A stretch of DNA of 64,000 bases from Proteobacteria bacterium ST_bin16 (GTDB lineage: Bacteria; Pseudomonadota; Gammaproteobacteria; Burkholderiales; Nitrosomonadaceae), in contig MSXT01000004.1 of NCBI GenBank assembly GCA_002083595.1, positions 52,416-116,415 on the forward strand, read 5' to 3'. Numbering within the stretch: the first letter of the stretch is position 1; each line of letters starts with the position of its first letter. The notes beneath the pieces are model-generated. The model saw only the letters and a list, made by a program, of their open reading frames with translations. It searched no databases and was not told the DNA's origin. The position numbers and the translations under genes were made by a program. This document shows, piece by piece, positions 28,464 through 37,268 of this stretch.

Positions 28464-29732
28464 TCATTCAAAAACATACCAAGCCAATTCACTGGAATGC
28501 TGCTTGTTTCTTTCCATCCATAGGGCTAAAAATCCATGTTTTGTCGCCACTAATTTGGGTTGCGTTGCGGAATACCTTGCTTCGGTCAAACGTTTGGGCG
28601 TTGACCACGTTGTTCCGCCATCGTCTGATTTCGAGAAAAAAATGCTCGCTCCATCCGGTTCCATTTCATTCCAAATGGCCGCAACAGCATTGCGATTGCG
28701 CGCCGCGATGTCGCCATTCGTTGCCATACTTCCGAGTTTCCGGGGAATCGACCAGGTTTGGCCGTTATCGTTTGAAGAGAGATGATATAAACCGGATTTG
28801 TCTTCAGCGCCGGTCCAAACAATGCTGTGCAGTTGAGCAATATGGTCTGTGCCAGCATACTTTAAAGCGCCACCGACATGCGGACAGCCTTCGAATTTCC
28901 ATTGAAAATCACCGACTGTGCTGGCGTGCCGCCAGGTTAATCCCGCATCGAGCGACTGCGCCAGCGACATGTCGCGAGGCGCCGTATTGCGATAAAGAAC
29001 AGCGAGTTTATTGTCGGGCGACAGTGCCAATGTGTTCCAACAGCATGAACACGTGGAGTCATCCAAAGTAACCGGCTGACTCCACTGTTTGCCTTGATCA
29101 ATCGACCGGGCATAGTGCAAACCTTGGTAACCATTTTCCTTGGGATCCGCCAGCCAAACCGCGTGAAAATTACCTTTCCGGTCAGCAACCACATCGATGT
29201 GAGCCTGGCTGCCGTCATTGTCCATGGCCGGATTGGCGCCTCTTTTCCAGGTTTGGCCAGCATCCGGGGAATAAGCGCTGACCATCGGTCCCATCGTTGG
29301 GAACTCGCCTTCAGTCTGCCACAGTGATACCAGATGGCTACCGTTGGCCGCCAATTGCACATCGTTTCCACGGCTGGCCAGTGCGGCAGGCAATGACTCA
29401 TTTACAGTCACCGGATTTTTCCATTGACGCCCGCCGTCTTTAGAGCGTGTATAGCGAATCGAGGCATGCTGATTTTGAGCGGAGCGTTTTCCGCTCACAA
29501 TGAGGTGGATAATTTCTTGATCCACATAAACGTCGAATGATGCAATATCGAACAATCCCAGCGTCGATTTCACATAAGCGGTATTGTTTGCCGGATTGAG
29601 TGCGGTATTTTCCGGCGCTTCCGTGCTTAGCGCCAGTCCCGGCGAGCAACCGAGGATCACTAAAACTAATTGCAGGGAAACAATCAATCCGCGCTTTCTT
29701 CCGGATTGCATGTCATTGGTAATGGTGTACAT
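28464..29732 (-). CDS. Exported BNR/Asp-box (sialidase-fold) protein with CxCC motif
   Basis: About 422-residue beta-propeller protein. Six Asp-box repeats are visible: SKDGGRQW, SPDAGQTW, SIDQGKQW, SLDAGLTW, SNDNGQTW and SDDGGTTW. The motif TCSCCWNTLA (Cys 228, 230, 231) is far from the repeats and looks like a metal or redox site. True sialidase arginine triads were not identified, so enzymatic sialidase activity is doubtful. The N-terminal signal ends with VILGCSPG, a possible weak lipobox at Cys 29. The ATG at 29732 is used; a TTG at 29744 overlapping the previous stop is possible. The gene sits between the thioredoxin-like gene and copC. Confidence 0.8.
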   Translation of the reverse strand: MYTITNDMQSGRKRGLIVSLQLVLVILGCSPGLALSTEAPENTALNPANNTAYVKSTLGLFDIASFDVYVDQEIIHLIVSGKRSAQNQHASIRYTRSKDGGRQWKNPVTVNESLPAALASRGNDVQLAANGSHLVSLWQTEGEFPTMGPMVSAYSPDAGQTWKRGANPAMDNDGSQAHIDVVADRKGNFHAVWLADPKENGYQGLHYARSIDQGKQWSQPVTLDDSTCSCCWNTLALSPDNKLAVLYRNTAPRDMSLAQSLDAGLTWRHASTVGDFQWKFEGCPHVGGALKYAGTDHIAQLHSIVWTGAEDKSGLYHLSSNDNGQTWSIPRKLGSMATNGDIAARNRNAVAAIWNEMEPDGASIFFSKSDDGGTTWSTPKRLTEARYSATQPKLVATKHGFLALWMERNKQHSSELAWYVFE

Positions 29733-29740
29733 CCACTGTT

Positions 29741-30235
29741 TCAATTCAGCAACACCTTGAAAATATTGTTATAGTCCTCCTTGGATAACGCGCCGCTAAT
29801 GCCATGACGTTCATTATTTTTATTGATGAAGTAGGTTCTGGGTAACTCGCCATACCATCTGGGATCAATCTCATGGCGCAATTTTTGTGCATTTTCTTCG
29901 GCAAAAATCCAGTGCTCCAGATTGGTCAATTCGTTTTTCGCCAATACCGTTTGAACTAAACCGGTTGCTGAGGCATCGTCGGCGGATAGCATCACGATAT
30001 TGATTTCCGGTCTGCTTTTTGCCAGATCATGCAACAGTGGCATTTTCTTCATGCAGGATGAACAGGTGGTGGACCAGATCACCAGCATGAAAGGCTTATC
30101 CGCATTGCTATCCAGCAATTTCTGATAACTGCCGGGAGTAAAAGGTTTGAGTTGCACCTGCTCGGCACTGCCCGGTAAAACAAAACCGGATGACAGAATG
30201 AGTGCACATAGTAAAAATATTTTGCGTAAGGTCAT
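29741..30235 (-). CDS. Periplasmic thioredoxin-fold protein (TlpA-like)
   Basis: 164-residue exported protein (signal peptide IFLLCALILSSGFVLPGSA). FMLVIWSTTCSSCMKKMPLL is a thioredoxin-type active site, Cys58-Ser-Ser-Cys61, in a TlpA-like context. The usual cis-proline region is ELPRTYFINKNNE. TlpA-type proteins reduce or load periplasmic copper sites. A strong AAAGGAGG precedes the ATG. It starts 44 bp after the HupE-receptor gene and overlaps or touches the BNR gene, so all are co-transcribed. Confidence 0.87.
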   Translation of the reverse strand: MTLRKIFLLCALILSSGFVLPGSAEQVQLKPFTPGSYQKLLDSNADKPFMLVIWSTTCSSCMKKMPLLHDLAKSRPEINIVMLSADDASATGLVQTVLAKNELTNLEHWIFAEENAQKLRHEIDPRWYGELPRTYFINKNNERHGISGALSKEDYNNIFKVLLN

Positions 30236-30279
30236 GTTTTCCTCCTTTTGGTGATGAATTCCCGGTATCCCGGATCAAG

Positions 30280-33024
30280 TTAAATCTTCAATGTAAAGCT
30301 CAAGCGGAAACTCACCGGCTCTACCGGATGAAAGTGAAAATCCCTCACGCCGTCAATCGATTCACCGGGCAGCCGCGACGTATAAAAATAAGTGATCGCG
30401 GGATCGTTACGATCGAGCATATTGAACACCTCGGCCTGCAAGCTTAATTTTTTGTTGACTTCATAACCGAGCATGGCAGACAGCAGAATCGTGGAATCCG
30501 AGCGTTTGCTGTTGTCTTCGATTAAAGGGCGCGGCCCTAAGAAACGTAACCGGGGGCCACCGAAAAAACCGCCAAAAACATGATGAAAAGTAGCGCCGGT
30601 TGCGACCACTGCCTCGACCGAGTTGGGCACATAATTACCTTCATCCGGTACTTTATTGCGGAAACGTGCACGGGAAAAACTGACATCGGCGTCAAAGGTC
30701 AACCAATCCGTCGGCGAATAATAATTTGCAAACTCAAGCCCGTAGCGGCGGCTGGGGCGACTAGCTTCGGTCGTTCCGGCATCCCCGACAAATAGCAGCT
30801 CCGAGTCAATATCCAGCCACCACAACGCCAACGTGCTTTGCAACCCTTTGATCCGCACCGTGCGTGCACCAACCTCCGCACCATAAGTACGAACCAGCGG
30901 ATCGGCACGCTGAACGGAATCACCGCTGAGCGGATCGATACGGGTGTTGATACCGCGCGCATCGTTGCTATGAAACCCAAGACCGCCATTCAGATAAAAC
31001 TCGGTATCCGCCCACGGTCCTAGAACCATGCCAAATTTAGGGCTGACCAAACCATCGTAGCGTTCACCCATGTTTTGTCTGATATTGCTGTGATTCACGT
31101 CAAAGCGGAAACCGTCGAAACGCAGCCCCAGACTGGTGCGTAACCAGTCCGTCCAGGTCAGCTTTTTTTCCGCGTACGGACTGATGCTGGTTACCCAGAC
31201 GGTATCCTGGCGCGTGATGCCGGTTCTTCTTTGCCCATGCGTTCTGGTCAGTGCGTTGTGAATATTATCGTTACGCACTTGCAAACCGAATGTAGTTTCC
31301 GAATCAACAGAACCGATGGTGTGAAAAATCGTGTGGCTGCCCTTGAAACCGGTTGTCCAACGATCGTCCGGTTGGCCGAATTGATCGCCGCACGTATTAA
31401 AAAGAACTGGATTGAATTGTCTCCCTGAATCCAATCCAGTTAAACCGGCACAGCCGACGGTGTTGGTGTTTTCATTGTCATCCAGAAAATAGGTGAAGTT
31501 TGAGAATAGACCCAGCTTGGAATTCACCCCATAAACCATTAATTTGGTAATACTGTTCTCCCCCCGGTGATGCCATTCACCGGTCAGGCTATAGCGCTGG
31601 CTGCTGCCGCCATCGGTAGGATCGAGCGCATCATAGCGGCCAATGACACCTTGCTGCAGCGCACGCCTGGCGATCTGATCGGTCGCTTTCCAATCGGACT
31701 TAGTGGCCATGGCGGTTACACTCCAGCCATGATTGCCATACTCTTGGCTGTATCGCAACAGACCGTTAAATTTCAAATAATCGTTGCCAACCGTCCACGG
31801 GCCATTGTTGTGCACGATTTCTCCCGCATACAACAAATTACCCGTTCCTAATGCGCGGGAACCGGCGATCAATCCGCGGTAATAATCAAAGCTGCCTCCC
31901 GTGAATCTGACCATGGTTTCCGGTAGCTTTTTAAAATAGCGAATATTGGCCGAACCGGTACTGGAAAAATCTCCATTCTCGGCATAGTGCATGCCTTTTT
32001 TGTATTCCAGCGTTTCGATCAGTTCCGGAATGAGAAAATTGGTGTCCGTCCAGCCTTGCCCGTGGGAATGCGATAATTGATTGACCGGCACGCCTTCAAT
32101 TTGGGTTAGAAAATCGGTGCCATGATCGAGATTGAATCCACGTAGAAAAAACTGATTGGCTTTGCCTTCGCCGCTGTGCTGCGTGGCGATCATGCCGGGA
32201 ATGGTTTCCAGCACTTCCGCCGGACGCGTGATCGGCCGGAATTTGATCTGGGCTTGCCCCACGTTACCTTGAGAAGCGCTATCGGCAACGCCTATCAGTG
32301 AATTGGCCCGCTCGGTCACGCGCATCTCGTTGAATACCACCCATTTTGCTTTGCCGTTTTCGGGCTTGATTTCCGTCATTGATCTGGGGGTTGTATTGAT
32401 CAATTGAGCAGTTTCTTGGGCATGCACGTTGTTACCAACGAAAAAAGTCAGTGCCAATATCGCTAAACGCGCAATCAGTATGCCGGTGCCGTGCAACAGC
32501 AAGGTGGCGAATACGAACCCGGAGGTATAGGAAATCAGACTGGCGGAAGCGGATATTTCCTGGCCATGCGCGTAGCCATGGAAAAAAGCAAACAGCGCGA
32601 TGATCAGAATATTAAGCGGGGCGCTAAATTGAATTTTGCGGATAACGAATACGTTGAGTAGCAGGACGGACAGCAGAATGATATTTTCGGTATAAGGTAG
32701 TGCGATATCCACTGCCCCGGCAAATCCGCCAAGACTCATGACGCTGGCAAATACCAAGGGTAATACCCAGACAGCTTGTCCGCGCGATTGCGCGGCCCAT
32801 ATTCCTACCGCAATCATGGTCAGAATATGATCCCATCCTTCCAATGGATGATGAAAACCGTCGTGCCAATCACTGCTAATGACAAGCATCATGGCCGGGT
32901 TTTGCGGCAAGAAAAAAGATAACAGTATGAGTGATCCGAATGCGAGGACCATGGTCGATCGTTTCTCAGATTTTTGAGTAACTTGCGGCATCTGCTTGAG
33001 ACTTGAACTAAAGATAATTGCCAT
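30280..33024 (-). CDS. Fusion of a HupE/UreJ-type metal permease with a TonB-dependent outer-membrane receptor
   Basis: One open frame of about 914 residues. Residues about 25-200 are a HupE-type permease: seven hydrophobic segments, the HX5DH signature HPLEGWDH (59-66) and FHGYAHGQE (148-156). The last segment, RLAILALTFFVGNNVHA, looks like a signal peptide with a signal-peptidase site after VHA (202). From about 240 a TonB-dependent receptor follows: plug (VLETIPGMIATQHSGEGKANQ, FFLRGFNLDHGTDF, a His-rich LSHSHGQGW) and a 22-strand barrel ending in a Phe-rich strand FRLSFTLKI. HupE resides in the inner membrane and the receptor in the outer, so cleavage after residue 202 would be needed. 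ATG 33024 is chosen; ATGs at 32991 and 32952 are possible. First gene of the operon. Confidence 0.88.
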   Translation of the reverse strand: MAIIFSSSLKQMPQVTQKSEKRSTMVLAFGSLILLSFFLPQNPAMMLVISSDWHDGFHHPLEGWDHILTMIAVGIWAAQSRGQAVWVLPLVFASVMSLGGFAGAVDIALPYTENIILLSVLLLNVFVIRKIQFSAPLNILIIALFAFFHGYAHGQEISASASLISYTSGFVFATLLLHGTGILIARLAILALTFFVGNNVHAQETAQLINTTPRSMTEIKPENGKAKWVVFNEMRVTERANSLIGVADSASQGNVGQAQIKFRPITRPAEVLETIPGMIATQHSGEGKANQFFLRGFNLDHGTDFLTQIEGVPVNQLSHSHGQGWTDTNFLIPELIETLEYKKGMHYAENGDFSSTGSANIRYFKKLPETMVRFTGGSFDYYRGLIAGSRALGTGNLLYAGEIVHNNGPWTVGNDYLKFNGLLRYSQEYGNHGWSVTAMATKSDWKATDQIARRALQQGVIGRYDALDPTDGGSSQRYSLTGEWHHRGENSITKLMVYGVNSKLGLFSNFTYFLDDNENTNTVGCAGLTGLDSGRQFNPVLFNTCGDQFGQPDDRWTTGFKGSHTIFHTIGSVDSETTFGLQVRNDNIHNALTRTHGQRRTGITRQDTVWVTSISPYAEKKLTWTDWLRTSLGLRFDGFRFDVNHSNIRQNMGERYDGLVSPKFGMVLGPWADTEFYLNGGLGFHSNDARGINTRIDPLSGDSVQRADPLVRTYGAEVGARTVRIKGLQSTLALWWLDIDSELLFVGDAGTTEASRPSRRYGLEFANYYSPTDWLTFDADVSFSRARFRNKVPDEGNYVPNSVEAVVATGATFHHVFGGFFGGPRLRFLGPRPLIEDNSKRSDSTILLSAMLGYEVNKKLSLQAEVFNMLDRNDPAITYFYTSRLPGESIDGVRDFHFHPVEPVSFRLSFTLKI

Positions 33025-33052
33025 TATCTTCTTAACGCAAGAGGGTTCGAAA

Positions 33053-33083
33053 GTGACAAATTGCCACAGCGGCAATTTGTCAC
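33053..33083. promoter_or_regulatory. Perfect 13-bp inverted repeat upstream of the HupE-receptor gene
   Basis: GTGACAAATTGCC at 33053-33065 and its exact complement at 33071-33083 flank a 5-nt centre. It lies 29 bp before the ATG of the first operon gene. It may be an operator for a metal-responsive regulator or a 5'-leader hairpin. No known operator consensus matches the whole element. Confidence 0.55.
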
Positions 33084-33307
33084 ACTTAACCTAGAACTGA
33101 ATCGGAATGATTATTTGGATACGGAAAAATACAAACCGCCAGAATTTTTCCAAAAAACTGAGAATGATCCGGTTAAACAAATACAAGTCTGATCAGTGAC
33201 TTATTCTGTAGCACAGTATGGTTATTGGATGTAATCCTGATAGACAGCGGCAAGTGACAATGTCCGATCGGCTCAAACAGAGTCGGGTCAATGGCACCGG
33301 CTTAGAT

Positions 33308-34006
33308 TCAGGCCAACCCTGTACCGGCGGATTGAATAACCTTTGATAAAGTTTTGCGTGCCGCACGCATACCGGCACCCATTTGCAGCAACGTGCCGAT
33401 ACGCACCGCGCGTTTCAGCAGCAATGCCGTAAGGCGTAACGGATTCACACCACCATCGGGATACACGGCGCTGAGCAATGCTTCCGGTGGCGAGAAATGA
33501 ACCGGATCGATAATAGCGCGCACGGTGATGAATGGGATGCCTGCTGCTGCCGCTACTTGCGCCACGGCGGCGCTTTCCATATCCACCGCACAAGCACCGG
33601 TGGCTTGCGCCAGATTGCGTTTGGCTTTTTCATCCGTCAGAGGCACGGCACTGTCCGCCAAGCCGCCGTTGACGACGGTAATATCCGTGGGCAGTAAACT
33701 TTGCAACCGGTCACGCCATGCCAAATCAACCGGCAACTGCTTACCTGCGTGTATGACATCCGGCAAAACCAGGTCGCCTGGTTTTAGGGTGGAATCCAGC
33801 GCACCGGCAACACCAAAGCTCACCAGCGCCATCACACCCTGTTGATACAATCCTTCGGCGGCCGCACCCGCAGCCTGCGCGCCCATGCCGCTTAACCACA
33901 AACGCGCATGGTCATTCAGCTGCACCATCTGATTGAATGGAATCCGCGCCGGTACTATGCAACTGGCTTCAGCCCGTAAGGCTGTCACCAGTCCGGTTAC
34001 ACGCAC
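33308..34006 (-). CDS. hpnG: Hopanoid-associated phosphorylase HpnG (paralogue 2)
   Basis: About 232-residue nucleoside phosphorylase-fold protein. VTGLVTALRAEASC, LVSFGVAGALDSTLKPGDLVLP, DMESAAVAQVAAAAG and IIDPVHFSPPEAL match the HpnG family and the copy at 26 kb. HpnG converts adenosylhopane to ribosylhopane. Its first codons overlap the last codons of squalene-hopene cyclase by about 10 bp if GTG 34006 is the start; ATG 34051 and GTG 34135 are alternatives with larger overlap. The physical coupling to shc supports a hopanoid role. Confidence 0.85.
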   Translation of the reverse strand: MRVTGLVTALRAEASCIVPARIPFNQMVQLNDHARLWLSGMGAQAAGAAAEGLYQQGVMALVSFGVAGALDSTLKPGDLVLPDVIHAGKQLPVDLAWRDRLQSLLPTDITVVNGGLADSAVPLTDEKAKRNLAQATGACAVDMESAAVAQVAAAAGIPFITVRAIIDPVHFSPPEALLSAVYPDGGVNPLRLTALLLKRAVRIGTLLQMGAGMRAARKTLSKVIQSAGTGLA

Positions 34007-36000
34007 GCGGCGACTGTTCTGGTCAGCGCACGGTAACGCGCCAGCGCCCATATCGGGAAGAATTTTGAATAACCGTGATAGCGCAAATAAAATACGCGCG
34101 GGAAGCCAGGCGCAGTAAACCAAGGATCTTCCCACAAGTGATCGCTGGATTGATTGCGCAACAGATAATTAATTCCTTTGCGAACCGATTCGCTGTTAAC
34201 CTCACCCGCTGCCATTAAGCCCAGTACAGCCCAAGCGGTTTGGAATGCCGTGCTGGTTTCGGGAAACCGGCCCGCTAGCTGCGTATCCAAATAAGAATCG
34301 TTGGTCTCGCCCCAGCCGCCATCGGCTCTTTGCACCGATTCCAACCACTTCACGGCACGGCGCACCGAGTGGTGTTGCATATCGAACTTGGCCAGCTGGA
34401 AAGCTTCCAGCACTGACCATGTGCCATAAATATAATTAGTGCCCCAGCGCCCGAACCAGGAACCGTCTTGCTCTTGTTCGCGCAACAAAAAGCTGATGCC
34501 GCGCCACACTTCGAGCTGGTGCCTGCCGTATTTCCCCAGCAAACCGACACAACGCGCCGTCACATCGCTGGTTGGCGGATCAATCAGAGCGCCATGATCG
34601 GCGAAAGGAATTTCATTCAAATAGTGATGAGTGTTATCGATATCGAAAGCGGCAAAACCACCGTTACGCGATTGCATACCTGCCAGCCAATTGGCTGCGC
34701 GCTCCAACGATTTATGATGCCGCTCCGCGCCGCCTTGATCCAATGCCCATGCCACAGCGGCGGTATCGTCCAGATCCGGATAATGCGGATTGGCGTACTG
34801 AAATGCCCAGCCTCCGCCCAACAAATCGGGGCGTTTGTCGCGCCAGTCGCCCGGCTCGTCCAGAACCTGCTGTTCAACCAGCCAATCCAATGCTTGCAAC
34901 ACCGGCTCCTGACCGGTGGTTGGATCTTCCTGCAATGCCAAGCTGGTCAATACCGTATCCCAGACCGGCGATGTACAGGGCTGACACCAAATACGCTCGC
35001 CTTCGTCGACCAGCAATCCACGCAGCGCGTTACGGCATTGCACTCGATTGGGGTGATCATAGGCATAACCCAACAGCGTCAATGCTTCATGCGCATTGAC
35101 CATGGCCGGAAAAATCGCACCGATACCGCATTCGCCATTCAGACGCTCAAGCGTCCAGCGTTCCGCTTTACGGATCGAATATTGCCGGATTGATTGCGGC
35201 AGCTTCGGCTCCACCCGTGACAAAATACGCTCAACCAGCATAAACGCGCGCTTCAGAACGGTATCCGCTCTGGGAAAATAATTTTTTTCCTCTTCCGGCG
35301 GCACGATAAACAATTCGCGAATATTCACTTTACGCGGATTGATCGCACGCGCTTTCATGGTGCACAGAATGGACAGCGGTATCATCACGGTACGTGACCA
35401 GTACGAAACTTTGCTGATATGAAAAGGAAACCAGCTTGGCAGCAGCACCAGTTCCGACGGCACCACCGGCACGCCACGCCACGGGATCTGATCATACATG
35501 GCCAGCAGCAAACGCGTGAACACATTGGCCTTGGCTGCCCCGCCGCGTTCCAAGATAGCTTCCCGTGCGCGCACCATGTGCGGCGCATCAGTCGAGTCCC
35601 CCACCAGCTTCAACGCATAGTACGACTTGATCGTGCAGCTGATATCAAACGCGCCGCCATAATAGAGCGGCCAGCCGCCGTGCGTCATGTCCTGCTTGTC
35701 ACGGATAAAACGGGCGATCTTGTTTTCCAAAATCACGTCGATCTCATCCATGAAGTGCATCATTAAAATATATTCGGCCGGGATCGTGCAGTCTGCTTCC
35801 AGCGGAAAACACCAGTGTCCGTCCGGATTTTGTAATGCCAGCATGGCTGTACGAGCTTGGTCAAATTTCGTTTCCAGCTCGGCGGTGTTGATACCATCCT
35901 GATCCAGGGTTGTTGCCGCATCCGATTCAGGGGTTTCACCGTTAACCGTAAAATCACTTTGTTGCTGCGATAGATTCGCTACTCTCTGAAGTCCGTCCAT
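33997..36000 (-). CDS. shc: Squalene-hopene cyclase
   Basis: 667-residue class II terpene cyclase that folds squalene into hopene on the membrane surface. The acid motif is DLDDTA (Asp 409, 411, 412). QW-type repeats are seen at QNPDGHWCF (about 57), QNGGFAAF-like SRNGGFAAFD, QEQDGSWFGRWG and QRADGGWGE. The length is typical. It precedes hpnG on the same strand, and mlaA lies 141 bp upstream. No hpnC/D/E squalene-synthesis genes are in the window. Confidence 0.96.
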   Translation of the reverse strand: MDGLQRVANLSQQQSDFTVNGETPESDAATTLDQDGINTAELETKFDQARTAMLALQNPDGHWCFPLEADCTIPAEYILMMHFMDEIDVILENKIARFIRDKQDMTHGGWPLYYGGAFDISCTIKSYYALKLVGDSTDAPHMVRAREAILERGGAAKANVFTRLLLAMYDQIPWRGVPVVPSELVLLPSWFPFHISKVSYWSRTVMIPLSILCTMKARAINPRKVNIRELFIVPPEEEKNYFPRADTVLKRAFMLVERILSRVEPKLPQSIRQYSIRKAERWTLERLNGECGIGAIFPAMVNAHEALTLLGYAYDHPNRVQCRNALRGLLVDEGERIWCQPCTSPVWDTVLTSLALQEDPTTGQEPVLQALDWLVEQQVLDEPGDWRDKRPDLLGGGWAFQYANPHYPDLDDTAAVAWALDQGGAERHHKSLERAANWLAGMQSRNGGFAAFDIDNTHHYLNEIPFADHGALIDPPTSDVTARCVGLLGKYGRHQLEVWRGISFLLREQEQDGSWFGRWGTNYIYGTWSVLEAFQLAKFDMQHHSVRRAVKWLESVQRADGGWGETNDSYLDTQLAGRFPETSTAFQTAWAVLGLMAAGEVNSESVRKGINYLLRNQSSDHLWEDPWFTAPGFPRVFYLRYHGYSKFFPIWALARYRALTRTVAACV

Positions 36001-36141
36001 ATATTCCTAACACTGTACGTTACAAATTCCCCAATGGATAAAACACTTGCTGCGATCCAAACTGATTTTATTTTGACATAAGAGCGGCTTCCTGCCGATG
36101 CCTTGCTGCAAAAGCCATGAAACGATGATTATACCGGCTCA

Positions 36142-36966
36142 TTACTTTTGCTTTTTTCCGTCTTTTTCAAAAGGATTATCCTGAAAATGCTCATAGTCAT
36201 AAAGATCTAATGGCAGTTTTCCATCATGCACGAGAAATTCGCGTTGTTGCAACGAGGCTTCCCGCACAAATAAATAGGGATCGATTGCAGCTTCATCGCG
36301 AATTCGCATCGGACCGATCAAGCGCGCACGCTTATCGATCGCCCCCAGAATGGTCAGAGGAGCCGCGAAGTAGGAACCCACCACAAGACCGGCATAAAAA
36401 AGCACATTGGTGAAAATACCGACGGGAATATTCGTGACGTCACGTTCACTGCTGGGCCCTACGAGTGGAATAAACAGATAAGATCCCGGATTTACTCCCC
36501 AGACACCCAGCGTTTGGCCGAAATCCTCATCATGCTTTTGCAGCCCCATATGCGTCGCCATATCAAAAAGCCCGAACATACCGACTGTTGAATTCACAAA
36601 AAAACGTAAGGTATCCGAGGCACCTTGCGTCACTTTTCCCTGCAGAAAAGAATTCAGTGCAACGTTCGGATAAGACAAATTATCGTAGAAATTTCCGATC
36701 GACCGCTGCGCAGCATTGGGAACATAGTCAATGTAGGCATTCACAATCGGCACAAACACAGTCCGGTCGACTTTGTCGGTAATATCGTAGGAAGCACGAT
36801 TAATTTTTTCGTGCGGGTCGGCCGGATCCAAATCCTGATTGTTATTTTTTGGAGCTGATGCACAGCCTTGCAAAGCAATAACGCTGATAAACAATAAAAC
36901 AACCATTAAGCGGCTATGATTAATTATCGGATTTGTATTTCTCAAGATACGAATATTCTCATTCAT
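36142..36966 (-). CDS. mlaA: MlaA (VacJ) outer-membrane lipoprotein
   Basis: 274-residue component of the retrograde phospholipid transport system. The lipobox LQGC places the lipidated Cys at residue 35. DPHEKINRASYDITDKVDR, NFYDNLSYPNVALNSFLQGK, DFGQTLGVWGVNPGSYLFIP and PIMLGAIDKRAR-like LTILGAIDKRARL are family hallmarks. It is not accompanied by mlaBCDEF here but by shc, a pairing seen in hopanoid loci where lipid transport genes are linked. Confidence 0.93.
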   Translation of the reverse strand: MNENIRILRNTNPIINHSRLMVVLLFISVIALQGCASAPKNNNQDLDPADPHEKINRASYDITDKVDRTVFVPIVNAYIDYVPNAAQRSIGNFYDNLSYPNVALNSFLQGKVTQGASDTLRFFVNSTVGMFGLFDMATHMGLQKHDEDFGQTLGVWGVNPGSYLFIPLVGPSSERDVTNIPVGIFTNVLFYAGLVVGSYFAAPLTILGAIDKRARLIGPMRIRDEAAIDPYLFVREASLQQREFLVHDGKLPLDLYDYEHFQDNPFEKDGKKQK

Positions 36967-37268
36967 TTACGTGTAAAACAATCAACCTGTAAATTTCATA
37001 GCAGAAAAACCATTGATCCGCTCTGCGGATGATCTGAGCAAATAAACTTCTGGCTTCTGAATCAACTGATAACGGCGAGCTCCATTTACTATTGCTACCC
37101 GCCTGTTCTTGTGTCATTTTTCCAGTCAAAATTAATCCAGCCGAAGTATACACTACTACTTAGACATCATGTTTTGCTGCCTCGGCTATTCCGGTTTTTG
37201 ACCGGATATGCTTTATGCTCCGGATTAATCTTGTTTGAGGGTGTGCACTAGGCTATAGAACGCACTAC
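36967..37268. other. Intergenic region between exbB and mlaA
   Basis: About 300 bp, with no supportable gene; in particular no exbD, although exbD usually follows exbB. A 6-bp stem (37190-37195 with 37201-37206, TCCGGT/ACCGGA) is the only hairpin noticed. The mlaA promoter is expected near 36970-37050. Confidence 0.4.

Noticed and set aside
28464..29732. Sialidase function for the Asp-box protein
   Set aside because: Asp boxes show only the fold; the arginine triad was not identified and no sialic acid genes are near.
36959..37153. 64-codon minus-strand frame between exbB and mlaA
   Set aside because: No ribosome-binding site, GTG start, no domain, and it overlaps the mlaA start; tested as possible exbD remnant but shows no ExbD helix or motif.
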